From: Desulforapulum sp034007745
GTDB lineage: Bacteria > Desulfobacterota > Desulfobacteria > Desulfobacterales > Desulfobacteraceae
DNA: 64,000 nt
Assembly: GCA_034007745.1 (NCBI GenBank)
Contig: JAVEQI010000016.1
Span: forward strand, 1-64,000
Reading direction: 5' to 3'
The position numbers were made by a program, and so were the translations under genes. This document shows, one piece after another, positions 34,901 through 44,165 of the stretch. Numbering within the stretch: position 1 is the first letter of the stretch; every line of letters begins with the position of its first letter. The notes under the pieces were generated by a model. That model was not told the origin of the DNA and ran no database searches. It saw nothing but the letters and a program-made list of their open reading frames with translations.

Positions 34901-36308
34901 GAACGGCCATCTGATCACCGTCAAAGTCGGCATTGAACGCAGGACACACAAGGGGATGGAGCTGAATCGCCTTTCCCTCGATGAGAATCGGCTCAAAGGC
35001 CTGGATGCCGAGGCGATGGAGGGTCGGGGCGCGGTTGAGCATTATGGGATACTCCCTGACCACATGGTCGAGTGCATCCCAGACCTCCACCTCTTCCCGC
35101 TCTACCATTTTTTTGGCGCTTTTAACGGTTGACACAAGACCCTTCTGCTCCAGATAATGGTAGATAAAGGGTTTGAACAACTCGAGTGCCATTTTTTTTG
35201 GCAACCCGCACTGGTGCAGCCTAAGATCCGGCCCAACGGTAATGACCGTACGGCCAGAATAATCAACCCGCTTTCCAAGCAGGTTCTGGCGGAACCTTCC
35301 CTGTTTACCCTTGAGGGTATCGCTCAGGGACTTCAAGGGCCGCTTGTTGGTTCCAGTAACCACCCTGCCGTGGCGTCCGTTGTCAAACAGGACATCCACA
35401 GCCTCCTGGAGCATTCGTTTCTCGTTCCTGACAATGATATCAGGAGCGTTCAGGTCCACCAGGCGTTTAAGCCGGTTGTTCCGGTTGATCACCCTTCGAT
35501 AGAGATCGTTGAGATCACTTGTGGCAAAACGACCGCCCTCAAGGGGAACAAGGGGCCTTAGATCCGGCGGCAGAACCGGAAGAGCCGTCATGATCATCTT
35601 TGTGGGACTCTGTTTCGAGCTTCTGAAGGCGTCGACCACCTTGAGCCGTTTTGCCATTTTCTGACGCTTGGCAACGGATTTGGTGGTTCCAATCTCCTCC
35701 CTCAGCTCCTTGTAGACAGCCTCGAGATCCACCCCTTCAAGCAGGGTAAGAATCGCTTCGGCCCCCATACCCGCATCAAACGACCCGAACCCGTAGAGTT
35801 CGATAGCCTCGTGGTATTTTTCATCGGACAGGAGCTGGAGCTTGGCAAGGCCTGTCTCCTTGGGATCGATGACCACATAGGAGTCAAAGTAAAGCACCTT
35901 TTCAAGGTTCTTAAGGGTAATGTCAAGAAGGTTCCCGATTTTACTGGGAAGGCTCTTCAAAAACCAGATGTGGGAAACGGGACAGGCAAGCTCGATATGG
36001 GCCATGCGCTCCCTTCGCACCTTGGACTGAATCACCTCAACCCCGCACTTCTCGCAGATTACGCCCCGGTGTTTCATGCGCTTGTACTTTCCGCAGTTAC
36101 ACTCGTAATCCTTGGTGGGACCGAACACCTTGGCACAGAACAGGCCGTCACGTTCGGGCTTGAAGGTCCTGTAATTTATGGTTTCAGGTTTTTTGATCTC
36201 GCCAAAAGACCACTCTCTTATCTGGTCTGAAGATGCAATTCCTATTTGAACACCCGTGTAAATCTTTGGATCTTTGGGCTTGGCAAAGAAGTCGTATATG
36301 GTTTCCAA
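31923..36308 (-). CDS. rpoC: RNA polymerase subunit beta-prime
   Basis: 1461 aa. N-terminal zinc finger CNCGKYKRMKHRGVICEKC, active-site NADFDGDQMAVH holding the catalytic magnesium, the bridge/trigger-helix region with GARKGLADTALKTANSGYL, and the second zinc site with CKAKTGVCARCYGRD. It starts 10 bases after rpoB. The stop codon sits in the heptad hairpin. Confidence 0.98.
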   Translation of the reverse strand: METIYDFFAKPKDPKIYTGVQIGIASSDQIREWSFGEIKKPETINYRTFKPERDGLFCAKVFGPTKDYECNCGKYKRMKHRGVICEKCGVEVIQSKVRRERMAHIELACPVSHIWFLKSLPSKIGNLLDITLKNLEKVLYFDSYVVIDPKETGLAKLQLLSDEKYHEAIELYGFGSFDAGMGAEAILTLLEGVDLEAVYKELREEIGTTKSVAKRQKMAKRLKVVDAFRSSKQSPTKMIMTALPVLPPDLRPLVPLEGGRFATSDLNDLYRRVINRNNRLKRLVDLNAPDIIVRNEKRMLQEAVDVLFDNGRHGRVVTGTNKRPLKSLSDTLKGKQGRFRQNLLGKRVDYSGRTVITVGPDLRLHQCGLPKKMALELFKPFIYHYLEQKGLVSTVKSAKKMVEREEVEVWDALDHVVREYPIMLNRAPTLHRLGIQAFEPILIEGKAIQLHPLVCPAFNADFDGDQMAVHVPLSLEAQLEARILMLASNNILSPANGQPVIVPTQDIVLGIYYMTRGVPDMPGEGSSFANTAEVRSAFDAKAIDLNANIKVRIDGKMHDTTCGRILLWEIIPGDTLLNMSRIRVSDRAIAAEALQELKGGKPFDSVSDQYSDKSAGAKAVTGILTRKEFKNIFQVSEIKAEQLYGLTKGQFSDVIESGGFYNIFRVDQRETTIPFHLVNRLMTKSAIRELVDYAYRNIGIKETVVLADRLKDIGYKYSTLGGLSICIDDMIIPDNKWEIIEEAQKNVIDIKDQYSEGLITQGEKYNKVVDIWAKSTDDIADAMMEVMKNPASSKNYKGPKGDILNAVYMMADSGARGSKDQMRQLAGMRGLMAKPSGEIIENPITACFREGLTVLQYFISTHGARKGLADTALKTANSGYLTRRLADVAQDCTVSEEDCGTLMGVEVESLLEGGEVIQSLGERILGRVTQDEVRDLYKDEIIVERNVELDETMVERIEAAGVTSVKIRSVLTCKAKTGVCARCYGRDLAYGKTVDIGQAVGIMAAQSIGEPGTQLTMRTFHIGGTASRKVEVAEIKARVAGIIKLNENIQIVTTAEDKQIVMNRKGGGFSIVGPEGRERAKDDIIYGATLLVKEGQEVEVGDRIAEWDPFTTPIITEVSGRVRYADIEAGATVQEKIDQVTGKVSRTIIESKLADVRPRITFRDQEGKGVKLPGGSAVVRYFLPVNAILMVDEDDQVMAGDIIAKLPRATSKTKDITGGLPRVAELFEVRKPKEPTVLTEIDGYITVSKGTKGKQKVTVTPTDVGEKREYMIPKGRHVSVYDGDYVKAGEQLIGGSANPQDILNIKGEVALARYLVDEVQEVYRLQGVRINDKHIEVVIGQMMRRVKVIDVGDTDFIPDEQVDRARFAAANRAVVQKGGEPARGEPLILGITKASLATDSFISAASFQETTKVLTEASMQGRLDELKGLKENVIMGRLIPAGTGYGAYKDIAIEAGEGVAV

Positions 36309-36318
36309 TATCTTCTCC

Positions 36319-39300
36319 TTATTTTTTCCCCTCTAAAAGGTTTATATCCAGGCCCAGACTCTGGAGCTCTTTGGTAAGAACCCTGAAAGATTCAGGCATT
36401 CCAGGTTCAAGGACATTCTGTCCTTTCACGATCTTCTCGTACATGCGTGTCCTTCCCGTCATATCATCGGATTTTACTGTAATAAACTCCTGGAGGGCAT
36501 GGGCTGCGCCATAGGCCTCCATGGCCCACACCTCCATCTCGCCCAGGCGCTGGCCTCCAAACTGAGCCTTGCCGCCAAGGGGCTGCTGGGTCACAAGGGA
36601 ATAGGGGCCTATGGACCGTGCATGGATTTTGTCATCCACAAGATGGTGGAGCTTGAGCATATACATGATGCCGACGGTAATAGGCTTATCAAAGGGCTCA
36701 CCCGTTCGGCCGTCATAGAGAATCGACTGACCAGACTCATCAAGCCCTGCATAGCTGATCAGCGACTTGATTTCACTTTCTTCAGCCCCGTCAAAAACAG
36801 GGGTTGCCATGTGAACTCCGTTTTTATACCGGGCGGCAAACTTCATGAATTCCGTGTCATTCATCTGATCTATTGCATTGATAAATTCGACCTCTTCCTC
36901 GTTGGTCCTCTTTTCCAGGGGCCCGTCAACAGTGTAGTGGGCGTCAAAATCGTAGTGGGTCTTGTCCTTGACCGCCTTGACACCCGGCCGTCCAAGGGGA
37001 GTTGTAAAAATCCTCTTGATCCTGGACCTGAGCTCGTCGATCTTTTTCTCGTATAAAAGATCATCGATCTGCCGGCCAAGACCCCTTGCGGCACACCCGA
37101 GGTGAATCTCGAGGATCTGACCGACGTTCATCCTGGATGGAACACCAAGGGGGTTAAGCACCATATCAACGGAGCGTCCGTCTTCAAAATAGGGAAGATC
37201 CGCAACAGGAAGGATTCTGGAAACAACACCCTTGTTGCCGTGGCGGCCCGCCATCTTGTCGCCCACGGAAAGAACCCGTTTCATGGCAACGTTGATCTTT
37301 ATAAGCTTGAGCACGCCCGGAGGCAGATCATCTCCCTTTTCAAAGCGGGATACCAGTGTGTTGAAGTTTTCCCTGGCCCTTTTAATCTCCTGCTCGCCCT
37401 TTTCAAGGGTAAGATGGACCGTTTCCGTAAGTTCCGCATCTTCAACGGTCAGGCTCATAAGGTCACTTAAGGCAATTCCGGCAAGGAGACCTTTAACGAC
37501 CTCAGTGCTGGCCGGGATAACTACCTTCTTTCCCCTTTTGACCGGTGTCAGAACCTGATGCCCCTTCAGGAGATCCTCTATACGCTCGTGAATGGTTGTC
37601 GTGATGATCTTTATCTCGTCATCCCGGTCCTTTTCAAGCCTTTCAATCTCAAGGTCTTCTATCTGACGTGTACGGTCATCCTTGGGGAGCCCTCGACGGG
37701 AAAACACCTTTGCAGCGATCACTACCCCCTCAACTCCCGGGGGAACCCTGAGCGAAGTATCCTTGACATCTCCTGCTTTTTCACCAAAAATTGCCCGCAG
37801 GAGTTTTTCCTCGGGACTTAACTGGGTCTCACCCTTGGGGGTAATCTTGCCCACAAGGATGTCCCCGGGTTTGACCTCGGCCCCAAGGCGAATGATACCG
37901 CTGTCGTCCAGATCCTTTAACGCCTCTTCACCGGCATTGGGGATATCCCTTGTGATCTCTTCCTTGCCAAGCTTTGTGTCCCTTGCAACCACCTCAAATT
38001 CTTCCACATGGACCGAGGTGTAAACCCCCTCTTTTACCAGCCGTTCGCTCACAAGGATTGAATCCTCGTAGTTGTAACCGCCCCAGGGCATGAAGGCCAC
38101 TGTGACATTCTTTCCAAGGGCAAGCTCACCCATCTCTGTTGAAGGCCCGTCGGCTATGACATCGCCCCGCCTTACACGGTCACCGATTTTAACGATGGGC
38201 CGATGGTTGAAGCAGGTGTTCTGGTTGGTCCGGACAAACTTGGATGCCGTGTAGATGGACACTGTGCCGTCTTCAGCACCAGCCTCGCCTTTACTGTTTT
38301 TGACAACAATACGCCGGGCATCCACATCAACCACAATGCCGTCATTTTCAGCCACAATGGCAACACCCGAATCCCTTGCCACCACACCTTCAATACCCGT
38401 GCCCACCAGGGGAGCTTCGCTTTTGATCAGCGGAACGGCCTGGCGCTGCATGTTAGAACCCATGAGGGCCCGGTTGGCATCGTCGTTTTCAAGAAAGGGG
38501 ATCAACGACGCAGAAACGGAGACAAGCTGGTTCGGGGAGACATCCATGAACTCTATGTCGCCGCGGTTGACCATCTCAAATTCACCCCCCACTCTTGAGG
38601 TGACAAGATCATTGACAAGGTTGCCCTCACTGTCGAGGACCGCATTTGCCTGGGCAATGGGGTGTTCTTTTTCCTCAAACGCAGAAAGATGGGTAATATT
38701 ATTTGAAACCACACCGTCCTTTGCAATCCGGTAGGGTGTCTCTATAAAGCCGAAGTCATTGACCCTGGCATAGGTACACAGGGATACAATCAGCCCGATG
38801 TTTGGTCCCTCAGGTGTTTCAATGGGACAGATCCTGCCGTAATGGGAGGGGTGAACATCCCTTACCTCAAAGCCTGCCCGCTCCCGGGTGAGTCCGCCCG
38901 GCCCAAGGGCCGAGAGCCTACGCTTGTGGGTTGTCTCGGACAGGGGATTGGTCTGGTCCATGAACTGGGAAAGCTGGCTTGTGCCGAAAAATTCCCGGAC
39001 AACGGCCGAAACAGGTTTAGGGTTCACAAGATCGTGGGGCATCATGGCATCAACCTCCTGCATGCTCATGCGCTCCTTGATTGCCCTTTCCATTCTCACA
39101 AGACCGATGCGATACTGGTTCTCCAGAAGCTCGCCAACGGCCCTTACCCTGCGGTTACCCAAATGATCAATATCGTCAACAGCACCCTGGGTATCTTTCA
39201 GCTCCACAAGGGTCGCAGCCGTCAACAGGATATCCTCCCTGCGAAGGGTCCTCACGTCAATTCCCGTTGACATACCCAGCCTGTGGTTCATCTTCAGGCG

Positions 39301-40524
39301 GCCTACGTTGGAAAGGTCGTAATAGGCAGGCTTGAAAAACAGGTTGTCGATGAAATCCTGGGCAACCTCGGGGGTTGCAGGATTTCCAGGCCTCAGCCTT
39401 CTGTATATCTCGATCAGGGCCTCGGAGCGGCCGACGACCTTGTCCACGGCAAGGGTCTTGCGCATGGAATCCGAACTGTAGGAATCGACGTAAAGAATGC
39501 TGAACTCGGTGATTCCAGCCCCGTTGATTGCCTCATACACCTCTTCATCGATAAGAGCCCCTGCCCTGACAATGATCTCCTCGGTAGCAGGATCAACAAT
39601 TGTTGAGGCAACACCCCTGCCGATGATATCCTCCTCATCTATGGGAATATAGGTAAGACCGGCCGCCTGGAGCTGCTTTAAAGCACGCATGGTAAAGAGG
39701 CGTCCCTTTCTTACAACCACCTCGCCCGTGGAAGGATCGAGGATGTCAAAACTTGCCCGGTTTCGTTTAAGGTTATCCGGGGTAAAAGCCTTGAACCAGA
39801 TGCCATCTTTTTTTACAATATGCTCCCGCTTGTAAAAAAAGCTTAAAATATCTTCGTTGGTGTAACCAAATGCCTTGAAAAGGATGGTCACTGGAAATTT
39901 TCGACGGCGATCAATGCGGATATTCACAATATCCTTGGGATCGATTTCCATATCGATCCAGGACCCCCTGACAGGAATAATTCGAGCGGTATAAATTATT
40001 TTCCCGCTGGAATGGCTCTTTCCCTTATCATGGTCAAAAAATACACCTGAGGATCTGTGAAGCTGGCTGACAACAGCGCGCTCAGTACCATTAATTATAA
40101 AAGTACCGCGTTTGGTCATCAACGGAATCGTACCGAAATAGATCTCCTGTTCCTTGATGTCCCGGATGGAGGTCACACCAGCATCCTTGTCAACATCGTA
40201 AACAACGAGTCTGACGGTTATATTTACGGGAATTTCATAGGTCATTCCTCGGCTGATGCACTCTTTCACAGAATGCTTTGTCTCACCAAAGGAATAGGAA
40301 ACATACTCTAGTGATGAAGTACCTGTAAAATCCTTGATGGGAAGAACAGATTTGAATACCAGGTGTATCCCGACATCCTCCCTGTCCTCGGGCAATACAT
40401 CCCTCTGAAGGAAACGTTCAAAAGAGGTACGCTGCATCCCTATGAGATCTGGAATGTCAACTACCCTGCTCTTACTGCCAAATTCTTTTCGTATGCGCTT
40501 GTTTGCCAAAAGGCTCCCGGTCAT
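36319..40524 (-). CDS. rpoB: RNA polymerase subunit beta
   Basis: 1401 aa, somewhat longer than E. coli (1342). The rifampicin pocket reads SQLSQFMDQTNPLSE and THKRRLSALGPGGL, i.e. the sensitive form at the usual Asp, His and Ser sites. Further conserved blocks are GRICPIETPEGPNIGLI and MAGRHGNKGVVSRI. It is the first polymerase gene after a 119-base spacer with a stable hairpin. Confidence 0.98.
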   Translation of the reverse strand: MTGSLLANKRIRKEFGSKSRVVDIPDLIGMQRTSFERFLQRDVLPEDREDVGIHLVFKSVLPIKDFTGTSSLEYVSYSFGETKHSVKECISRGMTYEIPVNITVRLVVYDVDKDAGVTSIRDIKEQEIYFGTIPLMTKRGTFIINGTERAVVSQLHRSSGVFFDHDKGKSHSSGKIIYTARIIPVRGSWIDMEIDPKDIVNIRIDRRRKFPVTILFKAFGYTNEDILSFFYKREHIVKKDGIWFKAFTPDNLKRNRASFDILDPSTGEVVVRKGRLFTMRALKQLQAAGLTYIPIDEEDIIGRGVASTIVDPATEEIIVRAGALIDEEVYEAINGAGITEFSILYVDSYSSDSMRKTLAVDKVVGRSEALIEIYRRLRPGNPATPEVAQDFIDNLFFKPAYYDLSNVGRLKMNHRLGMSTGIDVRTLRREDILLTAATLVELKDTQGAVDDIDHLGNRRVRAVGELLENQYRIGLVRMERAIKERMSMQEVDAMMPHDLVNPKPVSAVVREFFGTSQLSQFMDQTNPLSETTHKRRLSALGPGGLTRERAGFEVRDVHPSHYGRICPIETPEGPNIGLIVSLCTYARVNDFGFIETPYRIAKDGVVSNNITHLSAFEEKEHPIAQANAVLDSEGNLVNDLVTSRVGGEFEMVNRGDIEFMDVSPNQLVSVSASLIPFLENDDANRALMGSNMQRQAVPLIKSEAPLVGTGIEGVVARDSGVAIVAENDGIVVDVDARRIVVKNSKGEAGAEDGTVSIYTASKFVRTNQNTCFNHRPIVKIGDRVRRGDVIADGPSTEMGELALGKNVTVAFMPWGGYNYEDSILVSERLVKEGVYTSVHVEEFEVVARDTKLGKEEITRDIPNAGEEALKDLDDSGIIRLGAEVKPGDILVGKITPKGETQLSPEEKLLRAIFGEKAGDVKDTSLRVPPGVEGVVIAAKVFSRRGLPKDDRTRQIEDLEIERLEKDRDDEIKIITTTIHERIEDLLKGHQVLTPVKRGKKVVIPASTEVVKGLLAGIALSDLMSLTVEDAELTETVHLTLEKGEQEIKRARENFNTLVSRFEKGDDLPPGVLKLIKINVAMKRVLSVGDKMAGRHGNKGVVSRILPVADLPYFEDGRSVDMVLNPLGVPSRMNVGQILEIHLGCAARGLGRQIDDLLYEKKIDELRSRIKRIFTTPLGRPGVKAVKDKTHYDFDAHYTVDGPLEKRTNEEEVEFINAIDQMNDTEFMKFAARYKNGVHMATPVFDGAEESEIKSLISYAGLDESGQSILYDGRTGEPFDKPITVGIMYMLKLHHLVDDKIHARSIGPYSLVTQQPLGGKAQFGGQRLGEMEVWAMEAYGAAHALQEFITVKSDDMTGRTRMYEKIVKGQNVLEPGMPESFRVLTKELQSLGLDINLLEGKK

Positions 40525-40560
40525 GGTATCTCCAAATATGGCTTTAGTATAACCGTGAAA

Positions 40561-40593
40561 GCGGAGACATGGCCGAATAGGCCGTGCCCCCGC
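40561..40593 (-). promoter_or_regulatory. Stem-loop in the rplL-rpoB spacer
   Basis: The RNA folds into a 14-bp stem with one mismatch and a 5-base loop (GGCC TATTC GGCC at the top). There is no T run after it. The E. coli spacer has an attenuator and an RNase III site here; the same role is inferred. Confidence 0.6.
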
Positions 40594-40643
40594 GTCGAGT
40601 TAGTACAACTTCAAATTTTTTCAATAGTTTGGCATTCCACCAA

Positions 40644-41027
40644 CTATTTTATTGTAACCTGGGCACCGGCTGCTTCGAGCTGCTCCTTGATCTTATCTGC
40701 CTCTTCTTTTACGATTCCTTCCTTAACGGGCTTGGGTGCTTCGTCAACAAGGGCCTTTGCCTCTTTGAGTCCCAGACCTGTGATGGCCCGAACCTCTTTG
40801 ATTACCCCGATCTTCTTGTCGCCGGCAGCCTCGAGAATAACGTCGAACTCGGTCTGCTCTTCAGCGGCAGGACCAGCCTCAGCTCCCGGACCTGCTGCCA
40901 TCATGGCAACGGGTGCTGCTGCAGAAACACCAAATTTTTCCTCAAGCTCCTTCACCATCTCAGAGAGCTCAAGAACACTCATATTTGCTATAAATTCAAC
41001 TACATCGTCCTTTGTGATATCAGCCAT
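40644..41027 (-). CDS. rplL: Ribosomal protein L7/L12
   Basis: 127 aa; stalk protein that recruits translation factors. N-terminal dimerisation helices, an Ala/Pro/Gly hinge (about 38-55), and the C-terminal domain with KKIGVIKEVRAITGLGLKEA. Confidence 0.97.
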   Translation of the reverse strand: MADITKDDVVEFIANMSVLELSEMVKELEEKFGVSAAAPVAMMAAGPGAEAGPAAEEQTEFDVILEAAGDKKIGVIKEVRAITGLGLKEAKALVDEAPKPVKEGIVKEEADKIKEQLEAAGAQVTIK

Positions 41028-41102
41028 TACTATCTCCTTAAAAAAAACCCTGTAAAGAGTTATACATCGTTATTTTAATCGTTGTCTGGTCTTTGCTGGT
41101 GT

Positions 41103-41624
41103 TCAGGCTGCTTCTTTCTGTTCACCAATAGCATTGAGAACGGTCATAAAACCTCTTGGTACGCCGGAAAGCACCCTTACCAACGCGGTGGGAACACCAT
41201 TCATGGCGGACAGGAGCTGGGCGAGAAGAACCTCTCTGGATGGCATTTTTGCAAGTGCCTTAATATCCTCAGCCGTCAGGATCTTGCCATTCATGACTCC
41301 AGCCTTGATCTCGAGCTTGCTGTTAGTCTCGGCAAATTTGACAAGAATTCTTGCAGGTGCTACAGGATCATCCGCGCATGTTGCAATTGCATTGGGGCCT
41401 TTGAAGAAGTCCTTGAGCAGAGCGGTATCAGTTCCTTCGGATGCCATTCCAAGCAGTGTATTCTTGACAACGGCCAAGCGCACACCTTCTTTTCTCAATT
41501 CAGCCCGAAGCTGGGTCATGGACTCAACGTTGAGCCCCTTGTAATCCACAAGAATTGAGATCTGGGTTTCCCTGAGATAACCCGCGAATTCAGCTACTAA
41601 TTCTTTTTTATTAGATAATTTCAA
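41103..41624 (-). CDS. rplJ: Ribosomal protein L10
   Basis: 173 aa; stalk base anchoring L7/L12 dimers. I start at the TTG at 41624: GGAGG lies 9 bases upstream and the product begins MKLSNKKELVAEF, as expected for L10. Longer readings would translate the L10 leader. VLVDYKGLNVESMTQLR and the Ala-rich end fit the family. Confidence 0.92.
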   Translation of the reverse strand: MKLSNKKELVAEFAGYLRETQISILVDYKGLNVESMTQLRAELRKEGVRLAVVKNTLLGMASEGTDTALLKDFFKGPNAIATCADDPVAPARILVKFAETNSKLEIKAGVMNGKILTAEDIKALAKMPSREVLLAQLLSAMNGVPTALVRVLSGVPRGFMTVLNAIGEQKEAA

Positions 41625-41634
41625 TAAACTACAC

Positions 41635-41765
41635 CTCCTTTCCAGATAGAACATTTTTGTCAGAGGTGCCAACAATGCCAGAACAGATTTCTGTCTAGGC
41701 AGGCCGGCATCGCCGATTATACACATACAGGATGTGCACCTACTGTCTTGGACAGACAATTAATA
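41635..41765 (-). promoter_or_regulatory. L10 leader (autoregulatory mRNA element)
   Basis: Upstream of rplJ the RNA contains the conserved blocks of the bacterial L10 leader: CCAAGACAGTAGGTGC, then GCCTGCCTAGACAGA and GTTCTGGCATTGTTGGCACC, followed by the GGAGG of rplJ. L10 (with L7/L12) binds such leaders to limit rplJ-rplL translation. Limits are approximate. Confidence 0.85.
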
Positions 41766-41792
41766 CCTATGTTTCCATGTCCTTCTTACGCT

Positions 41793-41848
41793 GCTCTTAG
41801 CTCTTAGCTTTTAGCTCTTAGTTAACCGCTAACGGCTAACAGCTAACA
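41793..41848. repeat. Heptad array, TAGC/GCTA family (8 units)
   Basis: GCTCTTA and GCTTTTA units change to GCTAACG and GCTAACA. It lies between rplA and the L10 leader, inside a highly expressed operon. Confidence 0.8.
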
Positions 41849-41887
41849 GCTTTAAAACATGAAACAATCGGTAAAAGGCTTATCGCC

Positions 41888-42580
41888 TTACTTAGTTATA
41901 ACAGGGTCTATTTTTACGCCGGGACCCATGGTTGTTGAGACCGTGATGTTTTGAAGATAGATCCCCTTGCTTGAAGCAGGCTTGAGGGCTATGATTGTAG
42001 AGATGAAAGCCTTGATATTTTCCACCAGCTTTTCTACACCAAAGGAGACTTTTCCAACGGGTGCATGGACTATTCCCGCCTTTTCAACCCTGAACTCGAT
42101 TTTACCTGCCTTGAGTTCCTCAACAGCCCTTGCAACATCAAAGGTAACTGTACCGGTTTTTGCGTTGGGCATCAACCCGCGGGGTCCCAGGGCTCGCCCA
42201 AGCTTACCCACGGTTCCCATCATGTCGGGGGTTGCGATTGCCTTGTCAAACCCGAACCATCCGTCCTGAATCTTTGCTACAGTCTCTTCATCTGCAATGA
42301 AATCTGCGCCTGCATCCAGGGCCTCTTTTTCCTTCTCACCCTTTGCAAACACCAGGACTTTTACCTCTTTACCAAGCCCATTGGGAAGGGATACTGTTCC
42401 CCTTACCATCTGATCTGCATGCCTTGGATCAACCCCGAGCCTGACTGCGATATCAACCGTTTCATCAAATTTTGCATAGGATGAAGCAAGTGTGAGCTCT
42501 AGAGCCTCGTTGTAATCATAGCGGGTCTGCTTGTCGATCTTTTTAGACATTTCCGTATATTTTTTACCGTGTTTCGGCAT
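41888..42580 (-). CDS. rplA: Ribosomal protein L1
   Basis: 230 aa; L1 stalk protein, moves E-site tRNA; represses its own operon in E. coli. MPKHGKKYTEMSKKID, DQMVRGTVSLPNGLGKEVKV and GPRGLMPNAKTGTVT are conserved. Confidence 0.97.
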   Translation of the reverse strand: MPKHGKKYTEMSKKIDKQTRYDYNEALELTLASSYAKFDETVDIAVRLGVDPRHADQMVRGTVSLPNGLGKEVKVLVFAKGEKEKEALDAGADFIADEETVAKIQDGWFGFDKAIATPDMMGTVGKLGRALGPRGLMPNAKTGTVTFDVARAVEELKAGKIEFRVEKAGIVHAPVGKVSFGVEKLVENIKAFISTIIALKPASSKGIYLQNITVSTTMGPGVKIDPVITK

Positions 42581-42605
42581 TTTATATCACTCACTCCTTT
42601 AACGG

Positions 42606-43028
42606 TTAAACTACTTCGATACCCATACTTCTGGCCGTACCGGCAATTGTTTCCAACGCTGCCTCAAGACTGGCAGCATTTAAATCCTGCATCTTGAGGG
42701 TAGCAATTTCAACCAGCTGGTCCTTTGTCACCGTTCCAATTTTATCACGGTTTGGAATGGGTGAACCTTTGGCGATCTTTGCCGCTTTTTTCAAGAGCAT
42801 TGAAGCCGGTGGGGTCTTGGTGATAAAGGTAAATGATCGGTCCTGGAATACGGTAATTACAACCGGAATTATGGAGCCTGCATCATTGGCGGTCCTGGCA
42901 TTAAAAGCCTTGCAGAAATCCATGATGTTTACCCCGTGCTGACCAAGTGCAGGTCCAATCGGCGGTGATGGATTTGCCTTACCAGCCTCTACCTGAAGTT
43001 TGATCAGCGCCATTACTTTTTTTGCCAT
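42606..43028 (-). CDS. rplK: Ribosomal protein L11
   Basis: 140 aa; forms the GTPase-associated centre and is needed for RelA activation. MALIKLQVEAGKANPSPPIG-type N-terminus and the late block GTARSMGIEV. Start is the ATG at 43028 with GGAGT upstream; a GTG at 43046 is less likely. Confidence 0.97.
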   Translation of the reverse strand: MAKKVMALIKLQVEAGKANPSPPIGPALGQHGVNIMDFCKAFNARTANDAGSIIPVVITVFQDRSFTFITKTPPASMLLKKAAKIAKGSPIPNRDKIGTVTKDQLVEIATLKMQDLNAASLEAALETIAGTARSMGIEVV

Positions 43029-43073
43029 CTTATTTACTCCTGACACTCACTTTAAAGTTTTGAAATTTATTCC

Positions 43074-43604
43074 TTAGATCTTTGTAACCTGGACAAAGTC
43101 AAGCTCTACAGGTGTTGCCCGTCCGAAGATGCTGACATGTACCCTTACCTTTCCCTTGTCTGGATCTGACGTTTCAACCGTTCCATTAAAATTGGTAAAT
43201 GGCCCGTCCGTCACCCGCACATCATCTCCCGGCTCAAAATAATATTTAGGCTGAGGCTTGTTTTTGCCCTGCTCCATTCTTTCGATAATGGCAGCGGCCT
43301 CGGCATCTGAAATTGGGGCAGGTTTATTTTTACCGCCCAGAAAACCCGTGACCTTTGGTGTATTGGTGACAATGTGCCAGGTCTCATCGTTGAGGTCCAT
43401 GCGGAGCAGAATGTACCCCGGATAAAACTTGCGTGAAGACTCCCTCTTTTTCCCATTTACGAGCTCAATAACATGCTCCGTGGGAACAAGAACCTGATCA
43501 AAAAGGTCTGCAGATCCAGAGTTCGCAATTTTATCTTCCAGGGCAAGCTTAACCTTCTGCTCGTACCCGGAATAAACATGAACCACATACCATTTAAAAG
43601 ACAC
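43074..43604 (-). CDS. nusG: Transcription antitermination factor NusG
   Basis: 176 aa. NGN domain (about 1-115: KWYVVHVYSGYEQKVK, FYPGYILLRM) binds the polymerase clamp; the C-terminal KOW (about 122-175: PGDDVRVTDGPFTNFNGTV) contacts S10 or Rho. I choose the GTG at 43604, 6 bases after GGAG; the TTG two codons earlier abuts that site. Confidence 0.95.
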   Translation of the reverse strand: MSFKWYVVHVYSGYEQKVKLALEDKIANSGSADLFDQVLVPTEHVIELVNGKKRESSRKFYPGYILLRMDLNDETWHIVTNTPKVTGFLGGKNKPAPISDAEAAAIIERMEQGKNKPQPKYYFEPGDDVRVTDGPFTNFNGTVETSDPDKGKVRVHVSIFGRATPVELDFVQVTKI

Positions 43605-43619
43605 TGTCAACTCCCTATC

Positions 43620-43985
43620 CTAAGCCAGGACAATCTGAACTAATTTTGAAAGCCCAAAGTCTACCAGGCCCAAAAATGAAGCGATAATAAAAACGAGAAC
43701 AATGACCACCACGGTTGAGCCGGCAGTCTGCTTTCGATTTGGCCAGGTAACCTTTTTAAGCTCAACACGAACCTCGCGGAGAAAACGCATGGCTTTATGA
43801 TAAAAATTCTCATTGCCGGGTGCAGGGCCAGCTGAAGGAGCTGGCTTTGGCTTTACAGCCTGGAAGACCGGTTTTACACGGCGTTCAGGACCCTTAACCC
43901 CGTCTGTCGGGGTCAGCGCCTGCCCTTCATTCACCTTTGCCTTACTCTTTTCTGATGCCGACTTCTTTTTTTGCAACCGTGCCAT
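43620..43985 (-). CDS. secE: Preprotein translocase subunit SecE
   Basis: 121 aa with one C-terminal membrane segment (about 85-115) after the conserved amphipathic FLREVRVELKKVTWPNRKQT. The first 55 residues are a Lys/Pro-rich extension beyond the minimal SecE. Works with SecY in protein export. Confidence 0.93.
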   Translation of the reverse strand: MARLQKKKSASEKSKAKVNEGQALTPTDGVKGPERRVKPVFQAVKPKPAPSAGPAPGNENFYHKAMRFLREVRVELKKVTWPNRKQTAGSTVVVIVLVFIIASFLGLVDFGLSKLVQIVLA

Positions 43986-44041
43986 ATTTCTCCTGGTTCT
44001 GCCTACCCTAAGTTCGACCCGAAGGCCAGGTTTAAAAATGA

Positions 44042-44118
44042 TGGCAGGTCAGGAGGGAGTCGAACCCCCAGCATCCGGATTTGGAGTCCGGCGCTCTACC
44101 AATTAGAGCTACTGACCT
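44042..44118 (-). tRNA. tRNA-Trp (CCA)
   Basis: Full cloverleaf: acceptor AGGTCAG pairs with CTGACCT, anticodon loop CTCCAAA, T arm GGTTCGA, CCA encoded. Lies between rpmG and secE as in many bacteria. Confidence 0.95.
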
Positions 44119-44165
44119 GCATCAAAAACCGCAGACATTACATGGGCAGCCTGCCCCTACGATCT

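Noticed and set aside
38888..39166. rpoB rifampicin region, rpsL and gyrA resistance positions examined for mutations
   Set aside because: All key residues are of the sensitive wild-type form; nothing unusual.
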